Assembly: GCA_021234155.1 (NCBI GenBank)
Contig: JAJEKV010000023.1
Span: 11,482,680 to 11,546,679, forward strand
Source: Isoetes taiwanensis
Taxonomy: Eukaryota > Streptophyta > Lycopodiopsida > Isoetales > Isoetaceae
Length of the DNA stretch: 64,000 nucleotides
Reading direction: 5' to 3'
The translations under genes were made by a program, and so were the position numbers. Below, piece by piece: positions 22,676-31,661 of the stretch (position 1 is the stretch's first letter; every line of letters starts with the position of its first letter). A model generated the notes under the pieces. That model saw nothing but the letters and a program-made list of their open reading frames with translations, ran no database searches and was not told where the DNA came from.

Positions 22676-23331
22676 TATTTAATTAAAGTGGGTCTCATTC
22701 CATTCCCACTTTTTTTTGGAACCCTATTATTTTACACAAAAAGAAGCTGGGAAAATTACTCCGACTCGAAAACTGTCCATAATTCGAATATTTGTCTATT
22801 AGTGTGGATCCAAGCTTTCTCCCAGTTTTCTCGGATCGCGAGTCGGTACAACTCAAATAAAGGAATTTCATTACAGATTGAAACCAAAGTTGTAGTTGAA
22901 AAAGAATTTTTATTAATAAATGGAATAAATACAATGTATTTTACATCGGACGCAGAGACCATGGCGGTCTTGCTGTCACTAAAGTTACATCATCGTGGTA
23001 GGTGGTCCACCTTAGGGGATTAACGTGCGGGGCTTCTTCTTGCCGTCTGTAAGCCTTGGGGGCAACCTGAAGAATGTGGAATGCCTCAGGACACGAGGAG
23101 GTGCCTCAGGAGCCACCCGCTGACCTGTCCACCCGATTTCTCCACTCTCCTCCCGCAGCTTTTCGTCGAATATGCTCCTTCCCCAACCTCCGTGGATGTC
23201 ATGCAATGCTTGCAAGATGCTTTGAGCTTTCTGGACTTGCGAAATTTTCTTCCTCTCTTCTTCATCCCTTGAGGTCACATAGCGTCTGCAATCACGAGCT
23301 AGCTTATCCCAAAGGCCGGGTAAGAGTATAG
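22676..23331. other. spacer, no gene assigned
   Basis: An open stretch on the plus strand (22640-23023) and two on the minus strand overlap here with no recognisable motif. An 8-base inverted pair CCGACTCG/CGAGTCGG at about 22762 and 22840 recalls the palindrome of the next region but may be chance. Confidence 0.3.
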
Positions 23332-23450
23332 CGTGAGCGGAATCTGTGCCAGAGCGGGATCTCTGCCGCCTTGAGCGGGCTCTGTGCCGCCTAGAGCGGT
23401 CTCTGTGATGCCTGAACGGGATCTGTGCGTGAGCGGGATCTGTGCCTGAA
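23332..23450 (+). repeat. minisatellite, about six units of 20-22 bases
   Basis: Units are variants of GAGCGGGATCTGTGCCGCCT. Copies start near 23334, 23353, 23374, 23395, 23414 and 23429. It borders the palindrome-bearing tandem array. Confidence 0.8.
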
Positions 23451-23540
23451 CCACCTGGAGCAAGGAGAGTCCATGATGAACAATTACGGTGCCATTAGTC
23501 AAAACGAAGAAAAGAATGGAGAATTCAAAATACAATGGAG

Positions 23541-23905
23541 AACATTCATTCCATATAGCTGCATCCAATCATGTGACAAGTAGTGCCTTTCTCGACTCGC
23601 GAGTCAAGAAAGGCCCTGGAAAGTCAAAGTACAACCATTTTCATTACAGAATATGGCTGCATCCAATCACACAAGGAAGTATACAAATGGTCTCGTGAAT
23701 GGGACAAGCAGTGCCTTTCTCGACTCACGAGTCGAGAAAGGCCATGGAAAGCCAATATACAACCGTTATCATTATAGAATATGGCTGCATCCAGTCACAC
23801 AAACAAGCATACAAATGGTTTCATCAATAGGACAAGCATGCCTTTCTCGACTCGCGAGTCGAGAAAGCCAACGAAAACTCAATGTACAAGTATATTCATT
23901 ACAAA
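23541..23905. repeat. three tandem units of about 125 bases, each with one palindrome
   Basis: Each unit contains ATATGGCTGCATCCAATCAC, then TATACAAATGG or an equivalent, then GACAAGCANTGCC and the palindrome CTCGACTCGCGAGTCGAG flanked by TTT and AAA (cores at 23591-23608, 23719-23736 and 23846-23863), then GCCATGGAAAGNCAATNTACAA. The palindromes differ by single substitutions: the first ends GTCAAG, and the second has CACG at its centre in place of CGCG. The array lies just downstream of the end of the minus-strand gene that follows. Confidence 0.85.
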
Positions 23906-23969
23906 ATATAGTACATTTGTTCACGTGTCTTTACAAAATTCACACAACTTTGCTATCTGAAAGCAGAGG

Positions 23970-24600
23970 TCACTCTTCTTGATCACCATAATATTTGTCG
24001 TCCATAGCCCTCATGATCGCGCTGCTCTCTAGATCGACCTGCTTGAGGTTCGGATAGTTCCTAATCACATCGGCCACAAGAATGGAAAACAGGGATTCTG
24101 CCAAACAGGGATACTCTTCTGGTCGATAACTCTTGGCAATGATTGTATTGTGCGAGTTATGATAGCACTTGTAGGCGGAGTCGTCTATGATCAGCGTGTT
24201 GTGTTTGTTAAAGTCCTGGTATGCTTCGTGAACCTTTTCCAGCCTTTTCACCATAATAGGCTTCCCCTTTGTGATGACTGGATCGAGGTCTGACACATGC
24301 TCGACCCTTTCGTTTCCCCAAACGAACTTCAAAACTGGAAGGCCGAGAACACCAAGGACATTGACAACATTTTTCTTTGCCATACAAGACCATATGGCCA
24401 CTTCGAATCCCTGTTGCAGGCATCATTCAATAATTTCCTTTGCTTTAGGCCGAGGATACACGATTTTAGACCCCACTTTTATCGGCTGCTGCGAGGTGTT
24501 AAGCTCGGGGACTTCACCATCGTGGTATACTGCAGCTAAGACTCCATTGATGTCAAAAATTATAAGCTTGGTGGGACCTCGATCCCTCGCTTTGAGTTTG
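23970..24600 (-). pseudogene. FCP1/SCP-like HAD phosphatase domain
   Basis: Translation of the minus strand gives KLIIFDINGVLAA at about 24566, PRPKAKEIIE, an in-frame TGA at 24423-24425 where related proteins have a residue, then QQGFEVAIWSCMAKKNV, KFVWG, KGKPIMVKRLEKV, NTLIIDDSAYKCYHN and IIAKSYRPEEYPCLA, with a stop at 23970. The order matches NLI-interacting-factor/FCP1 HAD proteins: motif I (here FDING, as in many plant members with Asn for the second Asp), motif II W-S-x2-x-x-K-N-V, motif III Lys in KPI-x-x-K, motif IV L-x-D-D-S. Catalysis would need the first Asp of motif I, which is kept. The loss of the second Asp is common in plant homologues and makes enzymatic activity uncertain. 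The stop makes this copy dead. Confidence 0.8.
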
Positions 24601-24851
24601 GCTCACCAGATTTCCTCTTGATCGATCCATATGCGGATCATTATTCTTTTCAGTCCTTTCTTGCCGGGCCGCACTATCTTGTTCTTGATCGCTTTTTGAT
24701 GCAAGATTCCTCCTCGATGAACTGAACCGGCCGAGATCCTGATAGTGACAATGATCCGGATTGGTTGCGCCGATGTCCCCGAATGATGAAAGACGCCGCC
24801 ATTTAAACGAGGTTCTCGACTCACGAGTCAAGAAAGGAAAAAGTTAAAAGA

Positions 24852-24893
24852 CTCGGAGGTTTTTTCAACTCGCGAGTCGAGAAACCCTCCGAG
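24852..24893. repeat. long hairpin around one palindrome copy
   Basis: CTCGGAGG, then T-rich bases, then CAACTCGCGAGTCGAG-like core, then A-rich bases and CCTCCGAG. The arms pair over about 20 bases with one or two mismatches. A second palindrome (CTCGACTCACGAGTCAAG, 24815-24832) lies 20 bases away. Both sit just inside the donor site at 24909, that is in intron position. Confidence 0.75.
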
Positions 24894-24909
24894 AGCAAAG
24901 TGAACTCAC

Positions 24910-25391
24910 CTCAATCTCAGATTCTCCATTATTTATTCCGCAGCAATCTCGTCTAAGCCTTGGACATCTCCGTCATCTTTATCACTGGCCGGGCCGGGCT
25001 TTGTCTCCCTCATCTTCGCCCCATCGCCTCCGGATGTCTTCCTCTCTTTGAAATGCTCATGAAGCAGGTCCAGGTATGACCGAATGGTTTCAACCATGTC
25101 CTTGTTCCCAACCACGGATATTGATTTCATTCCATATAGCATAGCCCCTTGAGAGAACAGGCCATTCATGTACCACTCGCATACAATTTGATCTTCCTCG
25201 ATCAAGCTGGTTAAGAAGTACTTGATAACTCTTGGCCGGATAGGAATTCTATCTATTAGACCTGTCGCACCATCAGTGCTGACTTTGTCAATCAATGGCA
25301 CATCCTCCACCCTTCCAGGGTTCCATCTGCTCTTGAGAAATCATGAACTTATCGAGATAGTAGTGCTCGCTAGACCACCACTTGTCCAGGT
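24910..25391 (-). pseudogene. continuation of the middle region after a 44-base gap
   Basis: Removing 25392-25435, which begins GT and ends CAG, joins ...LPKAP to NLDKWWSSEHYYLDKFMISQ in a single frame, a convincing continuation. A one-base shift at about 25318 then leads to VEDVPLIDKVSTDG and a run to DEIAAE followed by TAA at 24933. After that stop the frame stays open to a strong donor (TTGAG then GTGAGTTC) at 24909, so the stop is probably secondary. No domain recognised. The region is rich in Asp/Glu/Lys towards its end. Confidence 0.45.
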
Positions 25392-25436
25392 CTGCAGCCG
25401 ATCTTGAAACCATAACCAAAATATATTGGCAAAACT

Positions 25437-26494
25437 TGGGGCCTTCGGCAGGCCAAGTCTACACTCATGTTCCAGTTCGTATATGGAATACAAGATCTTG
25501 TTGGTGAAGTTAATATCAGCTGCCCATTGTGACACAGTTGTCTGATTGCCCGACATGCAAAAGATAAGGAAACATAAAGTATCCAGCTCGGTCATGTCCA
25601 GACACGTCTTGTACCACTGCTCAATGTCAGCTTTTTCATAAAATAGGGTGGGGTCTTCGATCATATTCATGGCAAATAGTGCCACGGGCCCAGGTGCCAG
25701 TTCCAGACCACCAAACCCCTTGTGTCCCAAGGTTACCAAGAAGGGAGGGGAGCTGGTCTTAAATGGGACCACCCCGAATCCAAGCTTCCGCTTTAGAAGT
25801 GCCATAGCACGTTCAAGAAAGGGGGTGGTTTTGACGTTACGCTTTAACTTCGTGTTGATGTAGGGTTGACATAGCCGGTTCAACTCCTTCATGTCTTCCT
25901 CATCAAGCGCAGCCTTCTCCTTATAATAATCAAAATCATGGCATGCATTGGATGCAACATTGCAAAACTCTGTGATGCCTTCTTCCAACGCACGCCGTCT
26001 CTTTAGGACTGTGGCATAATCCTTCGCGTCCTGCATTTTAGAACTCCTAGTCTTCCTTAACAGGATTGTTCCATCCAGGATTCTGCCCTGGAGGGTCAAG
26101 CGTGTCTTTGTCCGTCAGGCCCTGTATCCTTTTCATGAACTGCTTGTCGAACAACTTTGGGTCCGGCCTAGTTGACAAGTCTCCATTGCTGTCCTTAAGC
26201 TTGCCTCTTGTCCAAAGAGCCCATATCTCAGTCCAATTTTCCCAGACCGCCTCAGTGCATAGAATGAGGTCATATTGGTCAGATAGAGACTCCCTGCCCT
26301 TTCTTGGTGTTCTCTTCTTCTTCTCATCTTCATCACCCCCCTCATCATCTTCCTGACCTTCCAGAAGAACATATTTGCAGAGTTTCTCGAAGGTCTTCCA
26401 CTTATCCGAGGGAGCCCTGTTTCCTTTAGGCCGCTGAGGACAACCCAATGCTTTCCACTGTTGCCGAGCATGTATGATCTGGTCAGGATACGGG
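25437..26494 (-). pseudogene. middle region of the ParB-like/HAD gene, no known domain
   Basis: It starts after the acceptor TTGATTGCAG at 26495. The first 145 codons contain a charged stretch (GQEDDEGGDEDEKKK) and WENWTEIWALWTRGKL, ending near KEDTAG. The frame then shifts at about 26055 to one that continues MQDAKDYATVLKRRRALEEG, a helix-rich run, a Pro/Gly/Phe-rich segment (GFGVVPFKTSSPPFLVTLGH), and LDTLCFLIFCMSGNQTTVSQ. Composition and codon regularity say it was coding. I recognise no family. Its place between a ParB-like and an HAD-like domain on the same strand suggests it belongs to the same protein. Confidence 0.5.
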
Positions 26495-26702
26495 CTGCAA
26501 TCAATAAATGGAACAATGTCAGAGCATGGAGGAAGTACATCCACAGGGTTTCTCGACTCGCGAGTCGAGAATACTCATAAGGAAATGAAAAAGGGAGGAT
26601 GCAGGGGCTTTCTCGACTCGCGAGTCGAGAATACCGACAGGAGAGGAGAAAGCAGAGGAAGCCATATAGAGTCTTTCTCGACTCGCGAGTCGAGAAGGCC
26701 AG

Positions 26703-26836
26703 AGTGAAAGCATCGCGCATTCCCAAATCTTGCCTTTACGCCTCTTTGAACGATGGAACTTAGAATATGAACTAAACTACATTGCCCAAAGAGGCGGAGA
26801 AAGAAAGATTGGGAAGGCTCGATGCTTTCACTCACC
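26703..26836. mobile_element. MITE-like module with about 40-base inverted ends (copy 1)
   Basis: The ends pair as GTGAAAGCATCG...TTCCCAAATCTT against AAGATTGGGAA...CGATGCTTTCAC, with an inner pair GCCTCTTTG / CAAAGAGGC. The centre is about 40 AT-rich bases (AACTTAGAATATGAACTAAA). It sits at the symmetry centre of the 477-base unit. No transposase sequence and no clear target duplication. Confidence 0.65.
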
Positions 26837-27145
26837 AGCCATTAATCTCTAATGGATCCTATTATGCTTGTTTTATGTTCTCCTCTGGGTATTCTCGACT
26901 CACGAGTCGAGAAAGCCAGAGGCATAAAGGAAAATAGAGGATTCGACGTCTTTCTCGACTCGCGAGTCGAGAAAGGCCCCCCGTCCTCTTTTTCCCTTTT
27001 GCCTGAAGCTTTCGACCAAGCGAGTCGAGAAAGTCACGATCCTCTACTTTCCCAGAAGGAAACAAAAAAAAGGAGGATGCAGGGGCTTTCTCGATTCGCG
27101 AGTCGAGAATACCCACAGGAGAGGAGAAAACAGAGAAGCAGAGTG

Positions 27146-27293
27146 AAGGCCAGATTATAAAGCATCGCCAAGATTCCCAAAGCTTTGCTTTCACGCCTCT
27201 TTGAACGATGGAACTTAGAATATAAACTAAGTTACATTGCCCAAAGAGGCGGGGAAAGAAAGATTGGGAAGGCTCGATGCTTTCACTCATCAA
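27146..27293. mobile_element. MITE-like module (copy 2)
   Basis: Second copy of the 26703-26836 module, very similar from GCCTCTTTGAACGATGGAAC to CGATGCTTTCACTC. The left end carries an insertion of about 12 bases. The copies share their flanking palindromes, so the whole unit was duplicated and the module did not insert twice. Confidence 0.65.
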
Positions 27294-27520
27294 CCATTAA
27301 TCTCTAATGTTTTCTCTATCCCTCTGGGGTTTCTCGACTCACGAGTCGAGAAAGCCAGAGGAACACAAGAAAGCCGATTTGAGTCTTTCTCGACTTCGCG
27401 AGTCGTGAGAAAGCCCCCCGCCCTTCTTTTCCCTTTTTGCCTCTCGCTTTCGATTCGAAGAAGTGAGTCGAAAAGCCCCCCGCATCCTCTACTTTCCTTT
27501 TTTCTCTGGGCTTTCTCGAC

Positions 27521-27612
27521 CAGAAAGCCCCCGAACCCTCTGTTTCCTCTGTTCCTCGGGGGTGTCGAGAAACCCCCGAGGAACAGAGGAAACAGAGGAT
27601 TCGGGCTTTCTG
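27521..27612. repeat. near-perfect long hairpin, arms about 42 bases
   Basis: 27531-27563 (CCGAACCCTCTGTTTCCTCT..., ending TCGGGGGT) pairs with 27571-27604 with a single mismatch, loop GTCGAGA. The pairing extends outward through CAGAAAGC on the left and GCTTTCTG on the right. It lies about 75 bases after the stop of the ParB-like exon. If transcribed it would fold into an extended duplex. The loop is itself half of the GTCGAGAAA palindrome arm. Confidence 0.85.
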
Positions 27613-27687
27613 CAAGGAAGCTCATGGTGGCGTGTCCGCCGAGAGAACTCCTCGCACTCGCTTGGAATATCTGTCCCCTGATCCTTT

Positions 27688-28124
27688 TATGACACTTCCT
27701 TTTCCGCTCGCAACACTTGCGCCGCTCCACCGGAATGCTGCCGACCGTCCACAACCCAAAACCTCACATCTTTTCCCTTCAGGTCTTCCTCAGTGGTCCA
27801 CCTGAACAACTCACCGGTAGCTCTGCTGAATGGTATGACATCCGCAGGCATTGGATCCGCAATGGGATGACGCACCATGAGGTTCAGAATCTCTAACATG
27901 TGTGCTGGATTAAATTCCCTGTGGTTGAACAGGACCGCATCGCCAGTGCAAACCTTCAACCGTCTTATGTCCAGCAGCAACTTGTGTCCAATTCCCAATG
28001 GATAATATTGAGTCAGCCCCTCCATCTTTTGGGCCCCTCTCTGTGATTTTCTTATCTGGTCATCTGGATCCAAGAATTGGGACATCTGCAAAGTATGCAC
28101 AGGAGGACGGATAGAGTGGTCAAC
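27688..28124 (-). pseudogene. ParB/sulfiredoxin-like domain exon
   Basis: The exon starts after the acceptor TTTCTAG at 28125 and runs about 145 codons to an in-frame TAA at 27688-27690. Motifs in order: LLLDIRRLKVC, then FNHREFNPAHMLEILNLM, then PMPADVIPF, then FWVVDGRQHSGGAAQVLRAE. ParB N-terminal domains share this arrangement: a strand, a 'R-x-F ... L ... I' helix, 'P-I/V-V' strand, then a strand leading to '(V/I)-(D/A)-G-x-R/H ... A-A'. The last motif is the best evidence. Codons beyond the TAA still look coding (DQGTDIPSECEEFSRRTR), so the stop is probably a mutation. The fold assignment is by eye only. A domain of unknown function specific to plants remains possible. Confidence 0.5.
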
Positions 28125-28211
28125 CTAGAAACAAAACAATGTGCATGTAGGCCGAACATTCAGAATAGAAACAACAATATATAAAGTAGAACAAGACTAT
28201 GCATAACTTGC

Positions 28212-28301
28212 CAATGGGTGGGAGGGCCATTGATCCCTAGGAATAGCTGCCATTTTTGTTCTTGACGAGCTTCTCTTAATTGACACAATTCCTTCCTCTA
28301 T
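28212..28301 (-). pseudogene. candidate upstream exon of the ParB-like gene
   Basis: Exactly 30 codons, from an acceptor-like ACTTTGCAG at 28302-28310 to a GC-type donor (TTG, then GCAAGT) at 28211. The translation IEEGIVSIKRSSSRTKMAAI continues to a Pro/His-containing end that joins in phase to the next exon as ...WPSHPL-VDHSIRPPVH. The join is plausible because the reading frame stays open and the intron would be 87 bases with good signals. Any further 5' exons were not found. Confidence 0.4.
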
Positions 28302-29840
28302 CTGCAAAGTTGTGCTAGGCTAAGATCCTCCTGGACTGAAAAGATGGTGCTTTTTAAATGATTGCCGTGCTGCACTATATGGAGCACGGGAAGGGCATCC
28401 CAAAAATGAACTAGAAGATGTCGAGGTGGTGATGTCGTCTGCCTATATGTGCTTCACCTTGGTGAAAAATCTCAATGCCTCATCTCGAGCTAAGCAATCA
28501 TTGTTCTCCTCAATACCAACAACATGCAAGTTCAGGGTTTGGCTACTTATTGTAATTCTGCAACAAATCCATCTCGAAGGGGGAAGTCTCTGCATGTCCA
28601 GTCTGCAACAATTCTTCAGATGAAGTCTATGTCTATCATGTCTACATTATCCGATGTTGGTTGTGCAGACATACATGTCTTGGTGGGTACTGTTGGTCAG
28701 ATACTAATATCACCTGTTGATATCAAGACTAGCTCTAGGAGTTGTATTCATCTACTTAAAGGCAACAGTACAAAGGCCCTTGTAATGTTTGTGTCTGAAA
28801 GGATCATATGAATCTTGAATAGGATTACAGGTGCATCCAAAGCATCCAAGACCATGCCTATATCTCGTTGAACCACTGGCGAAGGGGCTTGTGCACTTTG
28901 TGCCATAATAGGACAGTGGAAACACCTAAATTTAGAGTTGTATCGTGATGTTTTATTGGGATGTTGCAAAGTCATTGGTCTTATTGATGCATAATATTCG
29001 GCGATGCCAAATCAACTCACTTGATTCAAAACACGTGTACCTATCGTCTTTTATGAGAATCATTACTTTCAGCATACAGTACAAAGGAAATGCAAATGCA
29101 TTGAATAAAGCACGTGTAACTTAAGATTCTTCTGGAAAACTATTGCTTAATGCGAACAAAACTAAAAACATGGCTTCCAACAATTTTTTTTTTTTTTTTT
29201 AAAAAATAGAAGAACTAAGTCTCTCAAGAACCGAACAAAAGAATTTTCTCAAGGACTATTATATTTACAAAAAATGTATATGACAAGAATGCTACCAACA
29301 ATTTTTTGAAGTGCTAATATTTTTCAAGTCGCCCTTCCATAGACAATCTAGAATAGTTGGCACCTTGATCAAATTATGAATATGTTTTATGAGGGAAACC
29401 ATGCTAATATAGCAATTCCTTTTGACCCAACCCCAACTTTCAACCTCTTCATTTAGCCTTCACTTCCTCCCTAAAATCACCCTCTTCATCTAGCCTTCAA
29501 TTCCTCCCTAAAATTGTCCGCCCTCTTTGCAATTTTTCTAAGCAAATTTTATCCGCATTGAATTAAGCGAATATGTTCTTCTAATGAGAAAGAAACGCTA
29601 GACACCCCCGAACATGCATAACTTTGCCGAATTATCTTTGTGCAACCAACCCAAATGCGTAAAAAATTGATCCATGACCTTATGGTATGCTTTTTTGCTA
29701 GTCTCTTTTTCTATTAATTCACTTTGAAGTACATTATTCCTTTATTAGTCACTCATATATATGAAGCCAATCCACTCCTAGTGCAATAGCACTTGTTTTC
29801 ATTTAAGGACATCCAATTTTAGTAACAATCGACAAAAACA
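28302..29840. other. spacer upstream of the ParB-like gene; no gene assigned
   Basis: Overlapping open stretches at 28426-28811 (plus) and 28748-28975 (minus) show no family motif. It is possible that further 5' exons of the minus-strand gene lie here. A T-run of 18 bases followed by A-run is at about 29186-29209. 29.2-29.8 kb is AT-rich and featureless. Confidence 0.35.
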
Positions 29841-29984
29841 ATGCATGAATAGAGTTAAAACTTCAGTAGACAAGGATCCAACCAGACAAAAATTGCCAAT
29901 CTTAGTTCTATCTTTACACAGCAAGCCGATGGTTGGCATATTCGGCTTACCTCCCACTGGAACAAAGATTTCTCCTCTATTACT

Positions 29985-31640
29985 CATTCACAAAAGGATT
30001 TTGATGCTGCTCAGGAGAAGACTTCTGATGCTTTTGATGCTGCTACGACGCAGACTTGTGATGCGGGCCATGGAGGTAACGCTGTTGTTGGAGCAACGGG
30101 GAAGAATAATGCTTTTGAGATGCCCGAGCCTTTCCATGGTTCCAGTCATAATAGTGAGTTCTTCGTTGAAGTATCATATTCATTTAGTTCGATTTCCTGG
30201 ACGCGGCACTAAAACGAGAATGGGACTATCAATTTGCATCATAGAAAGGTATGATTTGTTCCTTACAGGATTTAGTGCAGAAACAAGTTGACAGACCTCA
30301 CAAAGCAAATGGCATTCCTCAAAAAAAAGTCTGTTGTTGACATGACATTGCTATGCAATGAGAATGCTTTCCTTAAAAAGGATGATTGGTAAAGGAAGAT
30401 GGATGCTAATGTGGCACAAAATTCTACACTTAACAAGGATGTGAATGGGTTACGATTGGAAATTGATGCTGGTAATGTTACTGTGGTACATTTGGCAGCT
30501 GATGATGCGATCTCAGCAGCATGCACGTGATGAGGCAATAATACTAGCAGAGCATTCTCAGCAATTGGGTACCTTAATGCAGATTACAGATACTTTTCCA
30601 TGCGTGCATTCGAGAGGTCTCTAATTCTTGTGCTAAACAAGTCATACCATGTTATAAAAATAGATACCCCCAAGATATGCAAATGGCCACGGTGGGCAAA
30701 GGTATTCGCTCGGATCATGTCTAGGTACTCCTTTCCGTGTTGGATATAATGGAGCAAAAATATATTGCACCGATGAGAAAATACGCCCACGAAGATTCAA
30801 AGCAAAGCGTAATCCAATTTGCCTTCAAGATAAGCTTGTGGCACCGGTGCCGTTGCCCCCCCCCCCCACCCCCTTCCCCTCCCCCACCCCCAATGCTTCT
30901 AAGAACTATGCACAAAGATATTAGAGAGCAATGAACGAGAAGTTTGAGCTTCGCTATCGTCAATGTAATTTAGTGATAAGGGGATTGCCCGAGGAGGTGT
31001 CAGAGAATTTGGAAAGCAAGATCCAGCTATTGATCTTAAGTAAGATGAACTTTTCTCATGCAGTTCTTGTCAAAAATCCTTATCGAATTGGAGTCTTGAC
31101 TTCTGAACGCCCTCACCTTGTAAAGTTTTCGGTACTGAATATGTTGGTCAAGCTAGACATTCTTAAACAGGATACCAAACTAAAGGTACATCTATTTACA
31201 TGGATGTGGATCTTACACTTGCTCAACGAAAAAAACAACACAAGCTTTTGCAAGGGGTTTCCAATCCAATATTAAAAGAGCTGGTGAAATGGTCGCTTTG
31301 ATTAGAGGAAAGTTACAGATTATTAGACCTCCACATGCCACATTTGTTGAGGTTATTGTAAATGCTTCATCTAGTGGTGCTGGTATATTTCATACAATTG
31401 TATTTCCAACTCTTGGAGAGTCTTTACATACTATCTCAACTCATACTCTGCTAGTAGTAGGGGCTATGATGTCCCACAACATGAAGCAATGGAGATTACC
31501 ACTTTGGATGATACACCACTCCTACTAGTGGCAAATAGAATTTGTGTCTTCGGTTGGTATCCTGGAACTACAGAGGATTTCCATGGAAAAGGGGAAGCAG
31601 TAACATGGATGCCAACTGGAATCTCCAACAACTTGATGGC
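29985..31640 (+). mobile_element. LINE fragment with L1-type ORF1 (coiled coil plus RNA-binding domain)
   Basis: The plus strand reads a hydrophilic N-terminal part with stops (DAAQEKTSDAFDAATTQ), a coiled-coil-like part (LTKQMAFLKKKS, NKDVNGLRLEIDAG), a proline codon run at 30853-30893, then NEKFELRYRQCNLVIRGLPE and, after a frameshift near 31185, GTSIYMDVDLTLAQRKKQHK ending in TGA near 31290. This is the layout of L1 ORF1 proteins of the Transposase_22 type: coiled coil, 'N-L-x-I-x-G-(L/I)-P-E' RRM start, then a basic C-terminal domain ending in '(L/F)-A-x-(K/R)-(K/R)-K'. Downstream an open but unrecognised stretch runs to 31640. No RT follows on this strand because an opposite LINE starts at 31662. 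Confidence 0.65.
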
Positions 31641-31661
31641 CTGTCCATGAGCAAGTAATTT

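Larger units (their letters stand above)
26540..27475. repeat. palindrome cluster in two tandem units of about 477 bases
   Basis: Nine or more copies of CTCGACTCGCGAGTCGAG with TTT/AAA flanks. Cores at 26552, 26612, 26677, 26894, 26954, 27090 and 27333 are perfect or one base off, and those at 27010, 27389 and 27443 are decayed. The unit beginning GGAGGATGCAGGGGCTTTC at 26594 recurs at 27070. The whole unit is itself roughly inverted about a central 130-base module, so that copies in the left half are mirrored by copies in the right half. Long open frames in this stretch encode only the palindrome in different frames (STRESRK, LDSRVEK, SRLASRE) and are not proteins. Confidence 0.85.
23970..28301 (-). 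pseudogene. decayed multi-exon gene: ParB/sulfiredoxin-like N-terminus plus FCP1-like HAD phosphatase C-terminus
   Basis: This is the whole span of a minus-strand coding relic read from 28301 down to 23970. Order: a 30-codon exon, a ParB-like exon, a linker rich in Asp/Glu/Lys, a middle region of about 300 residues without recognised domain, an Arg/Ser/Gln-rich linker, and an HAD phosphatase-like domain. Splice-like boundaries agree in phase at two places. I count about six lesions: in-frame stops at 27688, 24933 and 24423, and frameshifts near 26055, 25318 and 24580. Palindrome-rich repeats occupy what should be introns at 26.54-27.6 and 24.81-24.89 kb. It is either a dead copy of an unusual host gene or part of a large mobile element. 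The one-gene model is inference. Individual parts are listed separately. Confidence 0.6.

Noticed and set aside
22640-23023. 127-codon open stretch considered as a gene or organellar insertion
   Set aside because: Its first part overlaps the TRIM right LTR, opposite-strand frames are equally open, and I could not match it to any organellar or nuclear gene.
23586-27475. Regularly recurring palindromic repeats considered as a CRISPR array
   Set aside because: Spacing is irregular, repeats are only 18 bases and embedded in longer duplicated units, and the surroundings are eukaryotic with introns. No cas genes.
26133-27754. Several open frames of 70-200 codons on both strands, one of 197 codons on minus
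   Set aside because: They read the palindrome family in different frames (STRESRK, LDSRVEK, SRLASRE) and are explained by the repeats. Only 26494 and below on the minus strand looks truly coding.
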